The position numbers and the translations under genes were made by a program. From Imbricaverruca yamaguchii (taxonomy: Eukaryota > Arthropoda > Thecostraca > Neoverrucidae), in contig JAOTOL010001638.1 in the NCBI GenBank assembly GCA_034440575.1, positions 3,563,501 through 3,627,500 of the forward strand: 64,000 nucleotides of DNA, read 5' to 3'. Numbering within the stretch: the stretch's first letter is position 1; each line of letters starts with the position of its first letter. The notes under the pieces were generated by a model that was not told the origin of the DNA, searched no databases, and saw only the letters and a program-made list of their open reading frames with translations. Positions 56,801-64,000 of this stretch are shown one piece after another.

Positions 56801-58110
56801 CGCCGTGCCGCGCGGTGTCCCGCGCCGGCCGGCGCTGGCATGTTGTACTGGCCTGTCGACGCGGCCTTTGACGCGGCGCGTCCCCGCCCGGCGCGCTGAC
56901 GTCCACTCAATGGACTTCAGCCAGGCGGCGACCCGCCTCAATATCGCCCCAGCCCGCCTCAATATCGCAATTTCACGCCGTTTCGAGCAGGCCGCGCGCC
57001 GCTGTCAGTAGGCGGGCTGGGCGGCGGGATGGGCGGCGGCGGCGGCGGTGGCGACGGCGCGTGCCCGTCGGGCTGGGATACCGGCCGCGTCAGCGACGGT
57101 GACGATGGGGCGTATCGGGCCGACACGAATACCAGTCGTATTCAGCCGTGCAGGCAATGGAGCCACAGGGGGATGGTTCCCGACACCCCATCCCTTTAGC
57201 AGCCATCAGGGAGCAGCATTAACTAATGTGTCAGAAGCCCCAGCCAAATGCATGGCACTGCCAGGAGAGGTGAACATGACATCGCCCACGCATGGTACGG
57301 GGAACGCGCTCCCTTGAAGTTCGAGAAATTTAGCATTCTGCGCATGGCGCTTCATTGAAAGAATCGACCTGAAATCCATATAGTTTATGGCCATCCGAAA
57401 TCAGCCACACAGAGCTAGTGAAACACTATAGCTATAGCACCCACAGCACCGGACATCACGGTGCCACTAGGCGGCCGATGCAAGGCTGTAAGGCACAGGA
57501 GTGATAATCAAAACAGCTCGAACAGGTACTGCATGACGGGACTCTTCAAGTAGAGTTTCTGGTGTTCATATGTGAAAATGCTTAGCTGTTGTTTGGGCCG
57601 CCCGATAGCTTCTGGGAAATCCTAATGGTCACTGATGGTGATGTCGTAGAAAACGTACAAACCGCAATTATTGATACAGCAGCTCACCCTCGCCCAGCAG
57701 CCGACTGAGTTCCTACCACCTCCCTCCAACTGACCAGTCTGTGCTTTGTTGACCGCTCTCATCGCCCTTTTACCGCACACAAGAGGCGGTGGCTATGACT
57801 TCTCCTCCAGTACTGCGCCATCCTGTTCGCGCGCTTCCAGTATCCCCCTCCTCTTCTCCCAACACAGAACGTGGTCATGGTCACCCATGCCCTTCATGTC
57901 CGAGAGTCCACAGTCCGTCCACCTCCTCGACGGACTGACGCGCCCCGTGCCCCGGCAGAGAGTGGACCGGTGGAGCAGAAGGTCGAGGGGAGGCAGGGGG
58001 CGGGGAGGGCAGTCGGCCGTGTTCCGGCCGACAGACCGCTAATTACCCATCAGAAACCCGTCCGGTTCAGCTAATGGCGGCGACAAAAAGCGGCGACGGC
58101 TGCCGCTCCG
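53830..58110. other. intergenic stretch, no gene recognised
   Basis: Includes a poly-C run at about 53860 and the hairpin at 54591-54647. A purine-rich stretch at 55.6-56.15 kb has repeated GAGGG/CCTG words. A GC-rich patch lies at about 56.8-57.1 kb. Frames of up to about 140 codons show no domain or splice-supported structure. Confidence 0.5.
54591..54647. repeat. GC-rich inverted repeat (26-position stem, 5-base loop)
   Basis: Left arm GCCCGGCCCTTCCGCCCT (54591-54608) pairs without gaps with AGGGCGGAAGGGCCGGGC (54630-54647). After one mismatch and one G-T pair, CGACCC pairs with GGGTCG around loop AGTGG. There are 24 Watson-Crick pairs of 26. Confidence 0.93.
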
Positions 58111-58117
58111 ATGCGCC

Positions 58118-58610
58118 GCCGGCCCAGCCGCAGTCGCCGCGCCACTGTCGCAGCGACTGTCCGCACCACCAGAATCGCAGCGACCGTCCACAACACCAGT
58201 GTCGCAACTACTGTCCATAACACCAGTGCCGCAGCGACTGTACAGAACACCAGTGTCATGGCGACTGTACAGAACACCAGTTTCGCAGTGACTGCAAAAT
58301 ATCAGTGTCGCAGCGATTGTCCACAATGCTAATGTCGCAGCGACTGCCCACAACACTAGTGAGTGTCGCAGTGAGTAGCTCTATATCAGTAGTCGTGATG
58401 ATCAGTAGTTTATATCGCGGTGACTGTCCGACGCTCCTGTGACACAGCGAATGTACACCTATCCAGTGTCGCAGCGACTGTCCACCTCTTCAGTGTCGCA
58501 GCGATCGTCCACCTCTCTAGAATAGCAGCGAATGTACGCCTATCCAGCGTCGCAGCGAGTGTCCACCTCTCCAGTGTCGCAGCGAGTGTACACTAGCAGC
58601 AATTGTCCAC
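58118..58610. repeat. about 26-bp minisatellite of CGCAGCGACTGTCCAC units
   Basis: Units contain GTCGCAGCGACTGTCCACAA plus CACCAGT, or CCTCTCCAGT in the right half. About 17 diverged copies. GTCGCAGCGAC is itself nearly palindromic. Confidence 0.88.
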
Positions 58611-59270
58611 AGCGCAGATATCGTAACAATAGCCCGTCGCTCGTGGCACGATCGCAGCAACTGGACTAACGAACTGATGTCATCGGTCGAACAGGAATAA
58701 GTATACCATGCCGGTTGGCCAACAGGATACAGGAGTCATGTTATCAACGCAAGTCAAGACGCATCATTTAATGTTTATTGAAGAGAAATAAACCTTTGGT
58801 TTATTTAATAAAAATTGAGGTTAAATCCAAGTATTTCAAGATCTTGCTTCGCTGACCAAAAAAAGCTAAGATTGGAGGGATGCGATGAACTTTCTAAACC
58901 AACGCACGGATTGTTCCAGCTTTAGGTGCACTCAAACTTGCAACGACATGACAATTGCCTTCCAGGAATTCACTTAAAGCTTTAGTGCACTTGCATGCTC
59001 CACAACACCAACTCCTCGCTGGTCACCTAATGTTTCGGTGCCTGTTTGCTCCTGCAGAAGGTAGTGTCTGTGCTGGACTGCCTAATATGTTAAGTTTATG
59101 CTGTGATATTGGTTGATAAAGTTATGAAGTCATGAAGCGTTCAAACTTAATAAGACCCACAGGGACCATCCGGGTTAAACGTGAAGGAAAGATACTATAA
59201 GCCTATGCAAAAAGATACTCAACATCCTACCAATCTACCTAATTACTAGCGTAAATATTACCCCATTCAC
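58611..59270. other. AT-richer stretch, nothing recognised
   Basis: No gene, RNA or clear transposon end seen. Confidence 0.4.
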
Positions 59271-59279
59271 CCCTGATGG

Positions 59280-59700
59280 CAACTCAAAAACAAGATTCTC
59301 TAACGCAAAAAGCTTGTCCACCATATTTTTCAATAACTTCAACAGGAGACTCCCTACATCAGCAGGGAGTTTATTTCACTGAACAGCCGCACTTCGACTG
59401 AAAACATGTTGTGGTTTAACTGTCCTACGCTTAACCTTGACTTGTCTAACCTGAAATGATGAGCCTTACGTGAAACTTTAAATAGGATATTATCGTTTAG
59501 ATTGACTCTATTTAACCGTTTAACAATTTTATGCATCTCAATCGTGTTACCATTGAACCTCGTATACTTGAGTGGGTACATATCTAACGCCATAAGCCGT
59601 TTTCCATATTCTAAGTTACCTTAGTCTACTGATAAGTCTAGTGACATTGTGCTGCACTCTTTCTAGCTAATCTATATATCTTCTAAGTAAGGGCTAAGCA
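59280..59700 (-). mobile_element. decayed CR1/L2-like LINE C-terminal fragment
   Basis: On the minus strand, 59593-59354 reads RLMALDMYPLKYTRFNGNTI then EMHKIVKRLNRVN. This resembles the L-x-Y-x-R-L-x-A-L ... R-x-x-G-x-x-I-E-M-x-K-I block that lies C-terminal to the reverse transcriptase in CR1/L2/Jockey-type LINEs. Just upstream, 59690-59600 gives LE-I--I-KEC-T and LEYGKRL, with stops. The remains of the terminal FS-EV--F-SE-NSLP block follow. Stops and frame changes show it is a relic. The clade is uncertain. Confidence 0.6.
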
Positions 59701-60527
59701 CATAATATTTCAAGTGGGGTCGAAAATGGGTTAAGTACAGTTTTTCATGACTTTATGTTACATTAGAACATGGGTGGGAAGATCACAAGCAAAGTTGGTG
59801 GTAGGAATTGCAATGCTGGTCTTGTCAAATTAAAATCGTTCGTGCGTGTATCAGTTTAAATAATGTAAAGGTAAGGATAGTTGGTGTTGTAGAAGTCAAA
59901 GTTTGTATTTCTTTTGCAATATCTGCAGGGGCGTCTTTTTTGCTAATGCACCTAGGAAATGAATATGTTGCACTAGTCGGTCCAGGTTCAGGTACCTTCA
60001 CAGTAACATCCTGTATTTTGTTTGGAGGAGGCGTGAATGAATGATCCATGGTGAACGTAACCACATGTTGTAAATGCATACAACAGGGCCAGTAACCGTT
60101 CTAACGTATATAAGAGGTTCAGTCGGGGCCTAAAACTTAAAGGAAAGAAAAATGTCACACATTATATTTCGTCCAACAACTGATATCAGACATTAATTGT
60201 TTAGTTCACTTCACCTGAATACGGCACATCTTTGTGTGGCTACCGTTGTTGACATGCTTGTCGAATGCCTATATAGAACACATACCACTCGGTACGATGC
60301 ATTGTTCGGATCATGGGTAAGATCCATGAACCTCTTGCACTTCGAAGCTTTATTTTCATTTTTGCCAACCCAAAGCGGGTGCTCTGCGCCTCCCACATAA
60401 TAACCCGTGGTGCTGATCTTATTGGGTGGAATTAATCAACTGTAAGCGCCGCTCACCTGGTGACAGCAATAAGCAAGTAGACATATCATGAGAGCTTCAC
60501 ATTTTCCAAGTTCATCATCTCATTACC
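59700..60527. other. intergenic, nothing recognised
   Basis: Short open frames occur on both strands around 59.8-60.08 and 60.2-60.4 kb without domains or splice context. Confidence 0.4.
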
Positions 60528-60706
60528 AGCTGCGTGACCGCGTTACCAGCTGAGTGACTGCGTTACCAGCTGAGTGACTTGTTACCAGCTGAGTGACTTG
60601 TTACCATCTGAGTGACTGCGTTACCAGCTGAGTGACTTGTTACCAGCTGAGTGACTTGTTACCAGCTGCGTGACCGCGTTACCAGCTGAGTGGCTTGTTA
60701 CCAGCT
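60528..60706. repeat. 19-21-bp minisatellite, about 9 copies
   Basis: Units read GTTACCAGCTGAGTGACT with either TG or GC before the next unit. GCGTGACC variants occur at both ends. Confidence 0.95.
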
Positions 60707-63475
60707 GTGCTGGCATACCTGCGTAAGTACCTGGAAGTTGTATTTCAACGCTCATGGTTGCTAGGCGTAGCGTCCAATATCTAGCGATGCTAGCAGTCAG
60801 GGGTGTTATTTTCAGAATATCATTGTGCATGCGCATTTTATATCGCTAGATTCAGTGGAACATCGAGCATGTTTGCATGTTGAGGAATATCCAGGTCACA
60901 ATTAATCTACACCCCAAGAGGAAATGCGTTTCCTATTTACAACTCTTGCAGCGTTCGCATGGTAATATAAATGTTTTGCTGCTCAGAGCTAGCTTCAGCC
61001 GTAAATAGCGTGTTCGCTGCCCGGGCTTAACACGAAAGCTGCAAAAACGGCAATAGAGGGCACCATCTATGATATGCAACGCGTCGGGTCCACGTGGCAG
61101 GCACATGTCAGGTGCACAAGGTAGGCTTATGGGTGCATGTACCGCCATAAATAGATATGAAGTTGCACCCCTGCTAGCAGAGGCTTTCCCAACAAAGCTT
61201 CGGTTTTGTTCGTACTCATGATAAACTAGCTGGTCATACAACTATCGATTTATGTATGCGTCCATCCCCCGAAGTTGATTGCTATTCTGATCATAACAGC
61301 TGAGTGTCAAGCAATTTTATGGGACGTCTGACTATGTTTCCGGATGGAGGTTTGAAGCAACGGAAGGAACAAAAAACAGCAGGTACTAAGAGCATCCTGA
61401 CAGGCAAGCGTAGATAAGGCATCTAGAACTCCACTGATGCTTCATGTGTGCTTCCAAGAACGGTTACCTCATGCGTCCTTGACGGGGTACCTGCACCTGG
61501 CTGTCAGCCTGACCAATTATCCTTCACATGAACTCCATGGCGTGCGATTCGCGTGTTCAAGAACGGTGTTGTAAAGTATCCAAGATGTAAGTTCACACGA
61601 GGAATAGAGGTGTTTGTCATCTATATTGTGCATTCAAGCAATTTCCTTCAATAGATTTGTTTTCATGATCCTATGGCACCTCTGAACATCGCAGGGTCGC
61701 ATTTTGGTGTTCACTTTGAGCGCTTCACTGTCCATTAATGGAAGGTTAATTAATGGATTCACTGTTAATTAATGGATTCACTGTCCATTAATGCTGTTCT
61801 TGAATTCCAAAGAACAAGAGCAGCTGCTTGCTGGATGGCTACCTTCTCGAACTGTGAGTCTCCTGTCAGAAAACATTGCATTGGGTTTCATGGGAACCGA
61901 AGAGCTATATTGCGCCCCAAGAGACTCCTTCGGAACTTCTGGCGTGTTTTCTCTGTCCGTCATGGGGTGGCAACGAAGCACGAGCTCAGTCTTAGAACAC
62001 AACTTCATGGTTTTTGTCTGCTTCATGCGGCATGTTGTGTGAATGGTAGCATTAGCAATGTCCGGGAGTTAATATGTCGGATTAATATCTAAATTTGCAG
62101 TATACAGGTTAATAGTTTGGAATGAATTGCTTGTTACACACACATGAGGAGCACATGGGGAGATCAGTGTGTTATAAAAAAACGTTTACGAATGCGTGTA
62201 TTTGGTCGTTTTGTTAGCATTTTGATCAGTAAATTACATCTTCAAATCCTCGGTCACAAGTTTTTGGTTACCTAAGAGGCCCGTGTTGATGGAAGGCGGT
62301 ATCCCTGCTTCAATTGAGTGGAAATGTTATGTGCAGATAACATCGCGTGGGCACTGAACGCGCGTAGGCGTGGGGTACATTCAAACTTTGTGACGGGTAG
62401 ATCTAGGAAAGTGTTATTGAGCTGAGTGGAAAACTGCGCTGCAAACATGCTACCGTCAAACTTACTTCCATATTGGTCACCTAGGCATATATGAAAATTA
62501 ACATTGCCACACCGCACATAACAGATTCATAATTGTGATTTTTAGCCAGCTCTAGCTGCTCCACCGACTTAATCTTTTGCTCTTCATCGGTGTTCCGCTG
62601 CTGTTTTGCATTCAATTTGTCAAGCTTTCGTACTGTATAGCATTATGAAGTTCCATATCAACGTAGATAATTAGCGAGATGCCAAAACCAGCATTGTTGA
62701 TGTTCTTATATGTATGCCAGCAATTTTGCACGACACTATGTATTCCTTCAACTTAATGATTTTAGCATTGCATGCGTGTCTCGAGTGAACTCTTCCAACG
62801 ATATCGTCTTAACAAAAGATCATCTGTGGCCATTAATGATCTCATTTTGGTAGATATTCGTATTCATGGCATTTAATTGTATTCGGCGTTTTCGCGCCTA
62901 GTCTGAGTTCACATGGCAGTAACGCAAAAATTGGCGATACCAACCGGATAGCATTGATCGCATGTACAGAACTCCAGATAAAATGTTTCTCGTGACAACC
63001 GATATTACAAGTCTGGCTGTGTTCGTACCTAGTGGTGCCCCTGCACGTTTGAAGGACACAGACAATGGCTTCCACCGCTGCTGAGAACCGACTTCGTCAT
63101 GCGGAATGGCCCTAATGAGGACGATGAACAGCGCTCCTGTGGCGACTTCAGTAAAAAATGAAAACTGGAAGCATTAATTAATAGACAGAGGTAATAAAAG
63201 GCAATTGTTGCGTTCTCGAATATTTTCTAAGTTTATATGACTTTCGCTTGCCTATTTCCTACTGCAATGCATCCATGCCTAATTTATGTTTCCCTTTGGA
63301 AAAGCTTAAAAAGCAGCGTTGTGTAAATAGTCTTTACTTCATCATTATCACTGGCACAGGTATAGTAGGCACACCCCTGTCCTGCCCTGCTTTTCTACCC
63401 TCACAACATCGTATATCCGAGATGGCAGGGGCCTCTGCACATGCGGCCAGCCCTGGTTGTGTGTGCTCCGTCGGT
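60707..63475. other. AT-richer intergenic DNA, no gene recognised
   Basis: Contains a small 23-bp repeat at 61733-61795 (TTAATTAATGGATTCACTG). Frames of up to 106 codons near 61.8-62.1 kb lack any known domain. No RNA gene is recognised. Confidence 0.5.
61733..61795. repeat. 23-bp tandem repeat, about 2.7 copies
   Basis: Units of TTAATGGATTCACTG with either TTAA or TCCA at the junction. Confidence 0.88.
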
Positions 63476-63479
63476 GCCT

Positions 63480-63760
63480 GGTCGGGCCGTGGCAGCCGCA
63501 TCCGACCTCCCCGCGCCGGGGGCGGGGCGAGGGCGGGGCCTGTTGCGCGGCTATTGTTGCTAGCACCCGCCCCTCGATCGCATCTCGCCGCCTTGGCGGT
63601 CCAATCACGCTCCAGTGCCCAGCCAATAACGCGTCGCCGCCGCCGCCGCGCCGCTGCCAATAATAGCCGAGTCTGCACGCCGAGGCAGCTCGTCGTCCAC
63701 CTTGGCGGCCGGCCGCCCAGGCCGTCAGGCGGACCCACCCGCACGCGCGCCGTCTCGTAT
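63480..63760. promoter_or_regulatory. CpG island-like promoter with GC and CCAAT boxes
   Basis: An abrupt rise in GC and CpG within AT-rich surroundings. GC boxes cluster at about 63519-63541 (GGGGGCGGGGCGAGGGCGGG). Three CCAAT boxes follow on the + strand (GTCCAATCA about 63600, AGCCAATAA about 63621, TGCCAATAA about 63655), then TATACTTTTGAAG about 63757. This is a classic promoter layout, probably for a gene to the right of the window, though bidirectional use cannot be excluded. Confidence 0.55.
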
Positions 63761-64000
63761 ACTTTTGAAGTGGCACGTGCCCCTCCAATGTTGAATTGCA
63801 CCCATTCGGTGCTGAATTGTGCTTATCCAAATATGAACTGGGAAAAGATCAGAGCGCGCTCCACACTCGTACGATATTGCTCAACAGCGATGGGGTACGC
63901 GTTATTCGCAGCGCTATTCGTCTTCGAATATGGCAAGCAATATATTTAAGTACCTTGATTCAGCCACAATTTCTCTTCAACGAAATTTTGGTGTGCCTAA

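Noticed and set aside
1..64000. CRISPR arrays, bacterial operons, phage or plasmid features
   Set aside because: Tandem arrays here have no unique spacers of constant length, and the exons, introns and LINEs show a eukaryotic genome.
1..64000. tRNA or rRNA genes
   Set aside because: I scanned for B-box-like GGTTCRANTCC and its complement and for rRNA landmarks and found none convincing; a covariance-model search would be decisive.

Overview
The window is metazoan nuclear DNA. It has spliced exons with GT/AG borders, kilobase introns, decayed LINEs and a very high load of minisatellites, and no prokaryotic gene organisation. CpG is frequent outside genes, which fits a weakly methylated invertebrate genome. 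The PTB-domain wording looks arthropod-like; a crustacean such as a barnacle is a guess only.

One protein-coding gene can be reconstructed with confidence, on the + strand: the 3' part of an ANKS1A/ANKS1B (Odin/AIDA-1) orthologue. Ten coding exons (about 6904 to 52938) join with matching splice phases into 966 residues ending at a TGA. In order they encode a Ser/Pro-rich linker with YEN and polyproline motifs, the conserved 'PFAG-LYRGST' and 'SPFNEQEEW' segments, two SAM domains in one exon, a proline-rich hinge, a PTB domain spread over four exons, and a short tail with two RSQS motifs. The N-terminal ankyrin-repeat exons are not in the window and should lie to the left. A polyadenylation signal with a (GT)n downstream element lies about 0.85 kb after the stop.

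Layout: 1-6.9 kb is upstream intron or flank with minisatellites and microsatellites. 6.9-11.35 kb holds exons A-C. 11.35-37.36 kb is a 26-kb intron with a broken RT/RNase H LINE (12.65-15.45 kb), CpG-rich patches with CRE sites, and many minisatellites. 37.4-43.3 kb holds exons D and E. 43.3-49.7 kb is an intron with 63-, 70- and 33-bp arrays. 49.7-52.9 kb holds exons F-J. 53.8-63.4 kb is AT-richer intergenic DNA with a minus-strand LINE relic. 63.48-63.76 kb is a CpG-rich patch with GC and CCAAT boxes that looks like the promoter of another gene.

No novel multi-gene system is visible. The most interesting signals are these. (1) A 31-bp minisatellite repeats the exon C splice donor five times at exact 31-bp spacing; the fourth donor would give an in-frame isoform 31 residues longer. 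(2) A family of tiny (45-65 bp) insertions, several with target-site duplications, matches the 3' tail of the local LINE, all in the same orientation. (3) Minisatellites lie inside exons A and B and next to several splice sites. (4) A GC-rich, nearly perfect 26-bp-stem hairpin lies downstream of the gene.
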